DNA of 23,854 nucleotides from Ruminococcaceae bacterium UBA1244 (GTDB taxonomy: Bacteria > Bacillota > Clostridia > Oscillospirales > Acutalibacteraceae): contig DBWG01000008.1 of NCBI GenBank assembly GCA_002308635.1, positions 10,858-34,711 on the forward strand, written 5' to 3'. Of this stretch, positions 14,487 through 22,548 are shown in pieces (position 1 is the stretch's first letter; each line of letters starts with the position of its first letter). The position numbers and the translations under genes were made by a program. The notes below the pieces were generated by a model. That model saw nothing but the letters and a program-made list of their open reading frames with translations. It was not told where the DNA came from and searched no databases.

Positions 14487-15399
14487 AGAATTTATTGTTT
14501 CCGCTGAAAATGCGGGAGTAAGGATAGACAAGTTTCTTGCAGAAGCCGACGGCGAACTGACACGCTCGGCGATAGTCAAGCTCATAGAAGAGGAAAATAT
14601 TACCGTAAACGGTTCTGTTCCTAACAAAAACCTGAAGCTCAAAGCCGGCGACAGGGTAGAACTTTTTGTTCCCGAACCTGTTCCGCCCGAAGCAAAGCCC
14701 GAAAATATCCCTCTTGATATCGTCTATGAAGATGACGACCTTCTTGTTGTGAACAAACCGAGAGGAATGGTAGTGCATCCTGCGGCGGGAAATGCTGACG
14801 GGACTCTCGTAAATGCCCTTCTTTATCACTGCGGGGATTCACTTTCGGGAATAAACGGTGTTCTGCGCCCAGGAATAGTTCACCGTATCGATAAGGATAC
14901 GAGCGGTCTGCTGATAGTCGCAAAAAATGACTTTTCGCACAAGCTCCTTGCCGAGCAGATCAAGGAGCACAGCTTCACAAGGAAGTACCGTGCGGTGGTA
15001 TGCGGGAATATCAAGGATGACGAAGGTACAATAAATGCGCCTATCGGACGGCACCCGACAGAGCGCAAAAAAATGGCGGTCACGATGAAGAATTCCCGTG
15101 AGGCTGTGACTCATTACAAGGTCCTTGAACGCTTTGGAAAATACACATACGTTGAGCTGACTCTCGAAACGGGAAGGACACATCAGATCAGGGTACACAT
15201 GGCATACATCGGTCATCCTGTTGCGGGAGATCCTGTTTACGGCGGCAAAAAATATCTTGCATCTCTCAACGGTCAGTGCCTTCACGCCTTTTTTATCTCA
15301 TTTGTACATCCACGAACAGGCGGGACGCTCACACTGTCTGCTCCTCTTCCGGAGTATTTCAGCGGTTTCCTAAAAAAAATATCGGACGGAACTATATAG
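14476..15399 (+). CDS. RluD-family pseudouridine synthase
   Basis: A 307-residue RNA pseudouridine synthase of the RluA/RluD type. An S4 RNA-binding domain (residues 1-70, R-I-D-K-F-L, then I-T-V-N-G) precedes the catalytic domain, which has V-N-K-P-R-G-M-V-V-H-P, the catalytic H136-R-I-D139-K-D-T-S-G-L-L, and R-T-H-Q-I-R-V-H-M in the C-terminal part. RluD makes pseudouridines in helix 69 of 23S rRNA; other members of the family modify other sites. The position after lspA matches Bacillus ylyB, so this is probably the ylyB ortholog; the exact target is not shown by sequence. The start ATG 14476 overlaps the lspA end, behind GGAGAAG. Confidence 0.93.
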   Translation: MENKEFIVSAENAGVRIDKFLAEADGELTRSAIVKLIEEENITVNGSVPNKNLKLKAGDRVELFVPEPVPPEAKPENIPLDIVYEDDDLLVVNKPRGMVVHPAAGNADGTLVNALLYHCGDSLSGINGVLRPGIVHRIDKDTSGLLIVAKNDFSHKLLAEQIKEHSFTRKYRAVVCGNIKDDEGTINAPIGRHPTERKKMAVTMKNSREAVTHYKVLERFGKYTYVELTLETGRTHQIRVHMAYIGHPVAGDPVYGGKKYLASLNGQCLHAFFISFVHPRTGGTLTLSAPLPEYFSGFLKKISDGTI

Positions 15400-15414
15400 C
15401 TCCGTCCGTTTTTT
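15372..15414. terminator. Bidirectional intrinsic terminator
   Basis: CGGACGGA (15383-15390) pairs with TCCGTCCG (15401-15408), with a palindromic CTATATAG inside the loop. A T6 run follows on the plus strand and an A-rich run (T-rich on the minus strand) precedes it, so it can end both the pseudouridine synthase and the convergent lipoprotein transcript. Confidence 0.85.
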
Positions 15415-16111
15415 ATATAAAATTGGTCTCTAAGAAATACCTTTCATAAATGCTTTTTTCTTCCGGTTTGCAGCACATTACTATCTGTGAATAACCACCG
15501 CTCTTTACTCTTATTTTCTGCATAAGATAGAACTGTTTTCCGCTCTGGTCGAGCATATCCATCTTACAGACGATATCCTTCTGGTCTGTGGTATATACCT
15601 TTGCGGAAGGATACTGACCTCTGACATATCTGGACATCTGTGAAGCGGTCATTGTATTGTCGGTGACGGATTCCAAAAGGAGTGTTGCCGTTCCTTCGGT
15701 ATTCCGGAGATAGATGCCGTAGTCCGGTATGTAATCGTTGTTTCTTACACAAAAAATGTCCGGAAAAGATACACGCAGCGACAGTACGCTTGCTGAATAG
15801 CGGAGCTTTCCTGTGCCTGCTCTTTGGACATTTTCGGGAAGCGTTTCGGGAGAACTGTCCTCGGAGACTTCGATATCAAAGGAGTATTCAGGAATTGAAG
15901 CATCCTGCGGCTGAGAACTGATTTTTGTAGATACTTCCGTTTCGGATGAAGACTGGACTGTTATATCGGAAGTGGGGGCAAAGCTTATTTCTTCTTCAAG
16001 ATCGGTGGGTTCAACGGCAGTACCGGACTGATCGTTCCTGCTGTTTGAGCATCCGCAGAGTGAGATCATCAATACTGCGGAAAGAATAATTGCCGGAATT
16101 TGCTTTTTCAT
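15413..16111 (-). CDS. Lipoprotein of unknown function, downstream of the helicase
   Basis: A 232-residue predicted lipoprotein. A hydrophobic signal (K-K-Q at the start, helix about 5-19) ends in the lipobox L18-C-G-C21, where C21 would be lipidated. Residues 22-95 are low-complexity and rich in Ser, Glu, Thr and Pro. The C-terminal 130 residues form a beta-rich domain (V-L-S-L-R-V-S-F-P, Y-G-I-Y-L-R, then helices and strands ending Y-E-R-Y-F-L-E-T) that I do not recognise. It begins 24 nt after the end of the helicase gene on the same strand, so it is probably co-transcribed, but a link in function is not evident. Confidence 0.75.
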   Translation of the reverse strand: MKKQIPAIILSAVLMISLCGCSNSRNDQSGTAVEPTDLEEEISFAPTSDITVQSSSETEVSTKISSQPQDASIPEYSFDIEVSEDSSPETLPENVQRAGTGKLRYSASVLSLRVSFPDIFCVRNNDYIPDYGIYLRNTEGTATLLLESVTDNTMTASQMSRYVRGQYPSAKVYTTDQKDIVCKMDMLDQSGKQFYLMQKIRVKSGGYSQIVMCCKPEEKSIYERYFLETNFI

Positions 16112-16135
16112 AAATATTCCCCCTCACGAAAGGAA

Positions 16136-17896
16136 CTATCCTTTTCTTCGGTTTGTTTTACCGTAGGAATTTTTTGAACGGCTCTTACTGCTGTGGTTCT
16201 GTGAATGTCTGTTGTCGCTGCGTCTCGTGTTGTGTCCCGTGTTGTGTCCGGAAAAGTCCCTGCGCTTTTGAGCAAAGCTTTTTGCGGCAGGTTTTTCTTC
16301 AAAGGCACGGGTCTTTACAGGTTTGCCGCAGACCTTAGCGCCGTACATACGGTCTATAACGTCTTCCATGGAATCGCTGGGTATCGAAACTACGGAATAA
16401 TCATCATATATCTCTATCTTACCGATATCCGCCCCGTGAAGAAGGCTTCTTTCGGTTATTGATGCAACTATGTGGTTGGGTGCGGCGTGACTTGAACGGC
16501 CGATGTCAATGACTATCCTGCTGAAATCTACATCCGCCTTTTTGCCGTACTGCTTTCGCTCCTGTTTGATATCGGCAATCTTTATTTCCTTGCCGGAAAA
16601 ATTCATTTCGAGTGCCGCAGCAGCAATATCAAAAAGCGAATAGCCTTTCTGCAGCAGATAGTTTACCATATCAGCATAAACCATTCCTTTACCTGAGTCA
16701 AGTACCGAAATGACATTTTCCGCATTTTTTTCATTCATGCGGTTTCTTATCTCATCGCCTGTCGGAACGGGAATTTCTGTTATGCTGCATTTAAGTTCAC
16801 GGACAATGCTCGTAAGTTCAGCGACCTGACGGCTGCCGCTGCATATAGTGATGGAAGTTCCGTCCTTGCCGACACGTCCTGTTCTGCCGATACGGTGAAC
16901 ATAGTATTCGTTGTTCTGAGGGATATCGTAATTGAAAACAAACTCAACGTCATTTACGTCAATACCTCTTGCGGCAACGTCAGTAGCGACAAGCACATTT
17001 GTCGATCCGCCTCTGAATCTGTCCATGACTGTAGTACGCTGAGACTGTTTCAGGTCGCCGTGAAGAGCATCGGCATTTATGCCGCTTTTTTGCAGGCTTT
17101 CCGTAAGTTCGTCAGCCATTTTTTTGGTGTTGCAGAATACCATAGCGAGTGACGGTTCATAATAATACAAAAGGAGCTTGAGTGCATCGGCTTTTCTTCC
17201 CATAGGAACGTCAACATACTTTTGTACGATATTGTCAAGAGTGACCTGCTTTCTGCTGACCTCCACCATTTTGGGATCCTTCTGGAACTCTCCAGTTATC
17301 GCAAGTATGGAAGGCGGCATTGTTGCCGAAAAAAGAACGGTCTGACGGTCTTCGGGAGTTTCACGGAGTATTGTTTCCATATCCTCCTTGAATCCCATGC
17401 TGAGCATCTCATCCGCCTCGTCAAGAACAACGAACTTAACGCTGTCAAGACGGAGCGTTTTTCTTCTCATGTGATCCATGATCCTTCCGGGCGTACCGAT
17501 CACGATATTTGCACGTTTGAGTCTCGTGATCTGCCTGTCCATAGGAGCGCCGCCGTATACCTCAACAGGGCGTATGCCGTTTATATATTTTGTGAGCTTT
17601 TTTATTTCCTCACTGCACTGAAGTGCAAGCTCTCTTGTCGGGCACATAATAAGAGCCTGAACTGTAGGTCTGTCTTCGTTTACATTTATTTTTTCGATAG
17701 CAGGAATAGCGAACGCCATAGTTTTTCCTGTGCCTGTCTGTGAGCGTCCGACAATATCCTTTCCCTGTCTTATGAGCGGGATAGCCTGAGCCTGAATTTC
17801 TGTCGGTTCCGCAAATTCCATATCGTCCAAAGCTCTCATTATTCGTGAATCGAGCATCAGACTTCTGAACCCGCTTATCATATTTATGTTTTCCAT
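16136..17896 (-). CDS. DEAD-box RNA helicase, CshA/DeaD type with DbpA RNA-binding domain
   Basis: A 586-residue ATP-dependent RNA helicase. The Q motif (P31-T-E-I-Q35), Walker A S52-Q-T-G-T-G-K-T59, P-T-R-E-L-A, D-E-A-D-E-M-L, S-A-T, A-T-D-V-A-A-R-G-I-D and H-R-I-G-R-T-G-R are all present, so both RecA lobes are complete. The C-terminal part (about residues 460-540) is a DbpA-type RNA-binding domain, and a basic tail rich in His, Asn, Arg and Ser follows. Helicases of this type act in ribosome assembly, cold adaptation and RNA decay. The start is preceded by AGAGGAAA on the minus strand, and a consensus promoter lies 40-65 nt upstream. Confidence 0.93.
   Translation of the reverse strand: MENINMISGFRSLMLDSRIMRALDDMEFAEPTEIQAQAIPLIRQGKDIVGRSQTGTGKTMAFAIPAIEKINVNEDRPTVQALIMCPTRELALQCSEEIKKLTKYINGIRPVEVYGGAPMDRQITRLKRANIVIGTPGRIMDHMRRKTLRLDSVKFVVLDEADEMLSMGFKEDMETILRETPEDRQTVLFSATMPPSILAITGEFQKDPKMVEVSRKQVTLDNIVQKYVDVPMGRKADALKLLLYYYEPSLAMVFCNTKKMADELTESLQKSGINADALHGDLKQSQRTTVMDRFRGGSTNVLVATDVAARGIDVNDVEFVFNYDIPQNNEYYVHRIGRTGRVGKDGTSITICSGSRQVAELTSIVRELKCSITEIPVPTGDEIRNRMNEKNAENVISVLDSGKGMVYADMVNYLLQKGYSLFDIAAAALEMNFSGKEIKIADIKQERKQYGKKADVDFSRIVIDIGRSSHAAPNHIVASITERSLLHGADIGKIEIYDDYSVVSIPSDSMEDVIDRMYGAKVCGKPVKTRAFEEKPAAKSFAQKRRDFSGHNTGHNTRRSDNRHSQNHSSKSRSKNSYGKTNRRKG
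16226..16249 (-). repeat. Exact 12-bp tandem duplication in the helicase tail
   Basis: CGTGTTGTGTCC occurs twice head to tail (plus-strand reading), encoding G-H-N-T twice in the basic C-terminal tail. An exact copy keeps the frame and suggests recent slippage duplication. Confidence 0.85.
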
Positions 17897-17933
17897 TTAT
17901 TTCCTCTTTCCTTTTTTGTGATATAACCCTAAT

Positions 17934-17962
17934 ATTCTATCAGAAAAGACCTTAATTGTCAA
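17934..17962 (-). promoter_or_regulatory. Promoter of the DEAD-box helicase
   Basis: On the minus strand: TTGACA, a 17-bp spacer and TAGAAT, with the extended TGn just before the -10. The -35 lies in an inverted repeat (CCTTAATT 17950-17957 and AATTAAGG 17971-17978), a possible operator. Confidence 0.78.
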
Positions 17963-17978
17963 CGAATAAAAATTAAGG
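17950..17978. promoter_or_regulatory. Inverted repeat at the helicase -35, candidate operator
   Basis: CCTTAATT, a 13-bp spacer and AATTAAGG form perfect 8-bp arms that cover the helicase promoter -35. No regulator is identified. Confidence 0.4.
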
Positions 17979-18037
17979 GCGAATATGTCACAATTATTTT
18001 TTATAAAAGCTTTGCCGAAAAAATGCCTTTCCAAAGG

Positions 18038-18091
18038 GTATACAATACTTATGTGCTTTTATACTAAACGTATACAATATGTTGTGCTTTA
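18038..18091 (+). repeat. Direct repeats GTATACAATA in the divergent helicase-pflB region
   Basis: GTATACAATA occurs at 18038-18047 and 18070-18079, both followed by a TGTGCTTT-like stretch (18051-18059, 18083-18090), so each copy is about 22 bp and they are 32 bp apart, near three helical turns. A palindromic CCTTT-CC-AAAGG directly precedes the first copy. The pair sits about 95-150 bp upstream of the pflB promoter. It could bind a regulator; TGTATACA-like cores are used by some GntR-type regulators, but that link is weak. Confidence 0.6.
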
Positions 18092-18175
18092 CGGTTTAAA
18101 TCCAAAAAACTTGACCATATAAAAAATCAGATGGCGCTATTTTTTGTTCAATCAAACGATATTGGAATTTTGGGG

Positions 18176-18220
18176 GTCAAACAGTTGACAAAAAATCAAA
18201 ACAGCTATATAGTTAAACTA
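18176..18220 (+). promoter_or_regulatory. pflB promoter with overlapping inverted repeats
   Basis: TTGACA (18185-18190), a 17-bp spacer and TATAGT (18208-18213). The perfect inverted repeat GTCAA-ACAG-TTGAC (18176-18189) overlaps the -35, and TAGTT-A-AACTA (18210-18220) overlaps the -10 and start region. Both are candidate operators. The transcript would have about 115 nt of leader before pflB. Together with the repeats upstream and the helicase promoter this accounts for most of the 437-bp gap. Confidence 0.7.
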
Positions 18221-18234
18221 CGGTGTTTTATATA

Positions 18235-18302
18235 AAGGGCATATCCGCAGAAAAAGTCTCAGGATCACAACACGGCAACAGAACAGAAAAAAGTCTGCCC
18301 TT
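18235..18302 (+). other. pflB leader: duplicated CAGAAAAAGTCT and long-range AAGGGC/GCCCTT pairing
   Basis: CAGAAAAAGTCT (18248-18259) recurs as CAGAAAAAAGTCT (18284-18296). AAGGGC (18235-18240) can pair with GCCCTT (18297-18302), enclosing both copies. The ribosome binding site lies 17 nt further on. Whether this folds in the cell is not shown. Confidence 0.35.
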
Positions 18303-18333
18303 AGTTTTAAAAATATTTGGGAGGAGACATGAT

Positions 18334-20589
18334 ATGAAGATGGAAAACCGTGAGGCATGGAACGGCTTTGAGGGAAAAATATGGAAGCTTGAGATCAATG
18401 TCAGGGACTTTATACAGAAGAATTACCGCCCTTATGACGGTGACGAAAGCTTTTTGCAGGGCCCTACACAGGCAACTGAAAAGCTCTGGAATGTAGTTCA
18501 GGGACTCCAGAAGGAGGAACGTGCAAAAGGCGGCGTACTTGATATGGAGACAAAGGTCGTTTCCGGTCTTACTTCATACGGCGCAGGCTATATCAGCGAG
18601 GACAGTTCACTGGAAAAGGTCGTCGGACTTCAGACCGATAAGCCCCTCAAACGTGCGTTCATGCCCTTCGGTGGAATAAAAATGGCTGAACAGGCTTGTG
18701 ATACCTACGGCTATACTCCGGACGGCGAGCTTCACAAAATATTCAACGAGTATGTCACAACTCACAATCAGGGTGTGTTTGACGCATATACTCCCGAGAT
18801 GAAGGCTGTCCGCCACAATAAAATAATTACCGGTCTGCCGGATACCTACGGCAGAGGAAGGATCGTCGGCGACTACCGCAGAGTTGCGCTTTATGGCATC
18901 GACCTTCTTATCGAACACAAGAAGAAGGATCTTGCAAACTGCGGTGACGGTACAATGACAGATGACGTTATCCGTCTGCGTGAGGAGCTTGCAAAGCAGA
19001 TAAAGGCTTTGTACGGTATGAAGGAAATGGCAAAGATATATGGGTTTGATATTTCCGCACCCGCAAAGAATGCCCGTGAAGCAGTGCAGTGGCTCTATTT
19101 TGGATATCTTGCCGCAATAAAAACCCAGAACGGCGCTGCAATGAGCGTTGGACGTGTGTCTACTTTTCTTGATATCTATATCCAGAGGGACCTTGACAAC
19201 GGTACACTTACCGAAGAAGAGGCTCAGGAGCTTATCGACCATTTTGTAATGAAGTGCAGGGTAGTCAAATTTGCCCGTATCCCTTCATATAATCAGCTTT
19301 TCTCAGGCGACCCCGTCTGGGCTACACTCGAAGTTGCCGGTATCGGCTGTGACGGAAGGTCTATGGTAACAAAGAACGACTTCCGTTTCCTGCATACTCT
19401 CGAAAACATGGGACCTTCTCCCGAACCCAACCTGACGGTGCTTTATTCCTCTGCACTGCCTGAACCGTTCAAGAAGTATGCCGCAAAGGTCTCGATAAAT
19501 ACAAGCTCTGTTCAGTATGAGAACGATGATGTTATGAAACCCGTATGGGGAGATGACTATTCAATATGCTGCTGTGTTTCCGCCACTCAGACCGGCAAGG
19601 AAATGCAGTTCTTCGGCGCAAGAGCAAACCTTGCAAAGTGCCTTCTCTATGCGCTCAACGGCGGTGTTGACGCAAAGAACCGTGAACAGGTAGCGCCTCC
19701 GTTCAGAAGAATAACCTCCGATTATCTTGACTACAACGAGGTAATTGAGGCCTACGAAAGAATGATGGACTGGCTCGCAGGGCTTTATGTAAATACTCTG
19801 AACCTTATCCACTATATGCACGACAAGTATTATTATGAGGCTGCTGAAATGGCGCTTATTGATACTGATGTCCGCAGAACGTTTGCAACGGGCATCGCAG
19901 GATTCTCTCATGTTGTAGACTCACTCAGCGCTATCAAATACGCTAAGGTAAGAGCTATACGTGACGATGCCGGCATCTGCATAGATTTTGCCATCGAAGG
20001 AGATTTTCCGAAGTACGGCAACGATGATGACCGTGCAGACGACATTGCTGTATGGCTTCTCGGTACTTTCCTTGAAAAGGTCAAAAAGCACCATACCTAC
20101 CGCAATTCCGAGCCGACAACGTCTATTCTTACGATCACTTCAAATGTAGTCTATGGCAAGGCAACAGGAAATATGCCTGACGGCAGACGTTCAGGCGCAC
20201 CTCTTGCACCCGGAGCAAATCCGAGCTACGGTGCGGAACAGAACGGCTTGCTTGCGTCGCTCAATTCAGTTGCAAAGCTGCCCTATCACTGGGCGCTTGA
20301 CGGTATATCAAATACTCAGACCATCAGCCCCGATGCTCTCGGCCATGAACCTCAGGAGAGGATAAACAACCTTGTTCAGGTAATGGACGGCTATTTCGAT
20401 CAGGGAGCGCACCATCTCAACGTAAACGTATTCGGTACAGAAAAGCTTATCGACGCTATGGAGCATCCCGAAAAAGAGGAGTATGCAAACTTTACTATCA
20501 GAGTTTCGGGTTATGCAGTCAAGTTTATAGACCTCACAAGAGAACAGCAGCTTGACGTTATCGCAAGAACGTGCCATAAAACATTATGA
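18334..20589 (+). CDS. pflB: Pyruvate formate-lyase (formate C-acetyltransferase)
   Basis: A 751-residue glycyl-radical enzyme that converts pyruvate and CoA to acetyl-CoA and formate in anaerobic fermentation. The catalytic cysteine pair is C413-C414 in S-I-C-C-C-V-S-A (an extra C412 lies before it; in E. coli the pair follows Ala). The G-K-E-M-Q-F-F-G-A-R-A-N-L-A-K stretch follows, and the radical glycine is G726 in R-V-S-G-Y-A-V near the C-terminus. These features fit true PFL rather than glycerol dehydratase- or choline lyase-type relatives. I chose ATG 18334, 7 nt after GGGAGGAG; the open frame upstream from 18223 is leader. The activase gene follows after a hairpin. Confidence 0.96.
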   Translation: MKMENREAWNGFEGKIWKLEINVRDFIQKNYRPYDGDESFLQGPTQATEKLWNVVQGLQKEERAKGGVLDMETKVVSGLTSYGAGYISEDSSLEKVVGLQTDKPLKRAFMPFGGIKMAEQACDTYGYTPDGELHKIFNEYVTTHNQGVFDAYTPEMKAVRHNKIITGLPDTYGRGRIVGDYRRVALYGIDLLIEHKKKDLANCGDGTMTDDVIRLREELAKQIKALYGMKEMAKIYGFDISAPAKNAREAVQWLYFGYLAAIKTQNGAAMSVGRVSTFLDIYIQRDLDNGTLTEEEAQELIDHFVMKCRVVKFARIPSYNQLFSGDPVWATLEVAGIGCDGRSMVTKNDFRFLHTLENMGPSPEPNLTVLYSSALPEPFKKYAAKVSINTSSVQYENDDVMKPVWGDDYSICCCVSATQTGKEMQFFGARANLAKCLLYALNGGVDAKNREQVAPPFRRITSDYLDYNEVIEAYERMMDWLAGLYVNTLNLIHYMHDKYYYEAAEMALIDTDVRRTFATGIAGFSHVVDSLSAIKYAKVRAIRDDAGICIDFAIEGDFPKYGNDDDRADDIAVWLLGTFLEKVKKHHTYRNSEPTTSILTITSNVVYGKATGNMPDGRRSGAPLAPGANPSYGAEQNGLLASLNSVAKLPYHWALDGISNTQTISPDALGHEPQERINNLVQVMDGYFDQGAHHLNVNVFGTEKLIDAMEHPEKEEYANFTIRVSGYAVKFIDLTREQQLDVIARTCHKTL

Positions 20590-20596
20590 TATACTG

Positions 20597-20625
20597 CAGG
20601 ACAGCACTTTTGCTGTCCTGTTTTT
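20597..20625 (+). terminator. Hairpin terminator between pflB and pflA
   Basis: A 10-bp stem, CAGGACAGCA (20597-20606) with TGCTGTCCTG (20611-20620), closes loop CTTT and runs into T5. pflA starts 15 nt later with no room for a promoter, so it probably sets a lower level of pflA transcript. Confidence 0.85.
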
Positions 20626-20640
20626 GCAAGAGAGGTAATT

Positions 20641-21387
20641 ATGGATAATTCTGAAATTAAAGGACACATTCATACGCTGGAGACCTTTGGGCTTGTAGAC
20701 GGTCCGGGGGTCAGGTTCGTTGTGTTTTTAAAGGGCTGCCGGATGAGATGTCAGTACTGTCACAATCCTGATACATGGAGAGGTGAAGGAAAGGAATGGA
20801 CTGCAAAGGAGCTTTTTGCCCATGTAAGGAGATATAAACCCTACTGGAAGAACAACGGCGGCATAACCGTAAGCGGCGGCGAACCGCTTTTGCAGATGAA
20901 TTTTGTTACGGAGTTTTTCCGCCTTGCAAAAGGTGAGGGCATCCACACGGCTCTTGACACTGCGGGAGAACCTTTTAGTATGGACGGCGGATATCTTGAA
21001 CGTTTTGACAGGCTTATGGAGGTCACGGATCTGTTTCTGCTTGACCTGAAAATGATGGACAATGACGGTCACAGGAAGCTGACGGGCGTTGGAAACGAAA
21101 ATATACACGATATGGCAAAATATCTTTCCGACCACAATAAAAAAATGTGGATACGTCATGTACTTGTGCCGGGACTGACGGACGGAGAAGACGACCTTAA
21201 ATCGATGTACGGCTTTATTTCATCTCTTAAAACAGTCGAAAGGGTAGAGGTGCTGCCTTACCACACCCTTGGCACAATAAAGTGGAAGGAGCTTGGGATA
21301 GAATATCCTCTTGAAGGGGTGCTTCCTCCGACTGAAGATGAAGTTCGCCGTGCAGAGCTTCTTTTGCATACTGACGAATACAGATAA
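20641..21387 (+). CDS. pflA: Pyruvate formate-lyase activating enzyme (radical SAM)
   Basis: A 248-residue radical SAM enzyme that uses a [4Fe-4S] cluster and S-adenosylmethionine to make the glycyl radical on PFL. The cluster cysteines are C33-x3-C37-x2-C40 (G-C-R-M-R-C-Q-Y-C-H-N-P-D-T-W), preceded by the T-F-G-L-V-D-G-P-G-V-R signature of activases. The S-G-G-E-P-L-L-Q motif for SAM binding follows near residue 79. There are no extra ferredoxin-like clusters, so it fits the short PFL-activase type rather than the long activases of other glycyl-radical enzymes. GAGAGG precedes the ATG. A terminator follows the stop. Confidence 0.96.
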   Translation: MDNSEIKGHIHTLETFGLVDGPGVRFVVFLKGCRMRCQYCHNPDTWRGEGKEWTAKELFAHVRRYKPYWKNNGGITVSGGEPLLQMNFVTEFFRLAKGEGIHTALDTAGEPFSMDGGYLERFDRLMEVTDLFLLDLKMMDNDGHRKLTGVGNENIHDMAKYLSDHNKKMWIRHVLVPGLTDGEDDLKSMYGFISSLKTVERVEVLPYHTLGTIKWKELGIEYPLEGVLPPTEDEVRRAELLLHTDEYR

Positions 21388-21427
21388 AAAACAGAACTGC
21401 CATATCAAGCGGCAGTTCTGTTTTTTT
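21386..21427. terminator. Bidirectional intrinsic terminator after pflA
   Basis: A perfect stem (CAGAACTGCC 21392-21401 with GGCAGTTCTG 21411-21420), extended by A-T pairs, closes a 9-nt loop and has T7 on the plus side and a run of A on the other. It lies between convergent pflA and the lipoprotein gene and can serve both. Confidence 0.9.
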
Positions 21428-21436
21428 GGAGGTATA

Positions 21437-22531
21437 TCAATAGACAACTACGTTTTTGGGGTATGCCTGCAAAGGATAGGATTCAAGTACCTCGTCTATT
21501 TCAAGCAGTACATTTGTGTACTGGCTGCCCATATAGAGGTCTCTCATATCGGCAAGCGAGCCGTCAGGATTTTTGATGCTTTCGGTCCGGCCGAAGCTTA
21601 CCATGATTATCTGCGGGCCGCCGTGACTTTCTGTGAAGAAGGAATGTTCATCCATAAGGAACCCGTAGTACCAATGAGATTCATTGAAAACCTTGTCCTG
21701 TACGTCCTCCGGCACGAGTCTTGAAACGGCAGAAGCTGCAAGTTCTTCGCCTGTTTTTCCGCAGATATCGCCTGAATTGTTGTATCTCAGGACGAGTATT
21801 TTTTCGTTGTCAAGTATATAGAGCATACGATCCTCAAAGCCGAAATTTGCTCCCGGCTTCAGCCTGCTGATAATATCGGCATAGGTCATTTCCGGAGTTA
21901 TGCCGGCAAGGTCGGAGCCTGAAATATAAGGCATCTGTGAAGACGGCTCAAATTCAGGCTGATTTTTTGTTACGAGTCCTGATTCCGGATCAAACTCATA
22001 TCCTAATATGGAGCATATCTTCTGTGCGGTATCTGTATCTGCCGCATAGACACCTCCGGAGACGACCTGAGCATATTTTTGCATTGCAACAAACGTCAGG
22101 CTGCCGAATTTGTTGAACCGCTGTTCGGCATCTGAGTCGGTTTTCTGATAGGGGCTGTTCAGCCTTACCTTGATACAGATTCCCTGGAGCTGATACATCG
22201 AATCCTCCATATAGACCGAATCAAGCGCTTTATCATAGACAAGCTGCTGAACGCACAGATCAATTATCTCGTCCTGCTGTTCTTTTGTAAGATTTATTTC
22301 CTTGCCTTCTGCAATTGCGGTCATAGAATATTTTTCGGATGGTTCACTGTTTTTGCCCGTTATTTCGGATGGAGCATCAGTATTGTTTTCGGTGTCTTCT
22401 GCTGCTAAAGCAGCGGTATCTGTTCCGGAGACGGCTTTTTTGCTGCTCTCATTTGAGGAGCATCCGCAAAAAGCCGTTCCAACAGCAAGGGCACACAGCA
22501 GTACCGTAAGTGTTTTTATTGTTTTCATCAT
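21437..22531 (-). CDS. Lipoprotein of unknown function in the ECF sigma operon
   Basis: A 364-residue predicted lipoprotein. The signal sequence (K-T-I-K then a hydrophobic run) ends in A20-F-C-G-C24, where C24 would be lipidated; Phe at the -3 position is unusual for a lipobox. Residues 25-70 are low-complexity (Ser, Glu, Thr, Asn). The folded part, about 70-364, starts with a helical region (L-T-K-E-Q-Q-D-E-I-I-D-L) and has a repeat-like Y-A-D-I-I-S-R-L-K-P-G segment; I recognise no family. ATG 22531 and ATG 22528 are adjacent; the latter has the better spacing (7 nt) from GGAGG. It begins 17 nt after the upstream gene and so belongs to the sigma-factor operon, probably as a surface or sensor component. 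Confidence 0.78.
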   Translation of the reverse strand: MMKTIKTLTVLLCALAVGTAFCGCSSNESSKKAVSGTDTAALAAEDTENNTDAPSEITGKNSEPSEKYSMTAIAEGKEINLTKEQQDEIIDLCVQQLVYDKALDSVYMEDSMYQLQGICIKVRLNSPYQKTDSDAEQRFNKFGSLTFVAMQKYAQVVSGGVYAADTDTAQKICSILGYEFDPESGLVTKNQPEFEPSSQMPYISGSDLAGITPEMTYADIISRLKPGANFGFEDRMLYILDNEKILVLRYNNSGDICGKTGEELAASAVSRLVPEDVQDKVFNESHWYYGFLMDEHSFFTESHGGPQIIMVSFGRTESIKNPDGSLADMRDLYMGSQYTNVLLEIDEVLESYPLQAYPKNVVVY

Positions 22532-22548
22532 TATTCCTCCAGGACGAT

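Noticed and set aside
17222..17743. 173-codon open frame on the plus strand inside the helicase gene
   Set aside because: Shadow of the helicase coding strand with no family match or ribosome binding site.
18038..18091. CRISPR array
   Set aside because: Only two short, imperfect copies 32 bp apart with no further units and no cas genes.
18223..18333. 37-residue N-terminal extension of PFL
   Set aside because: It begins right at the predicted transcription start and lacks a ribosome binding site; ATG 18334 has GGGAGGAG 7 nt upstream.
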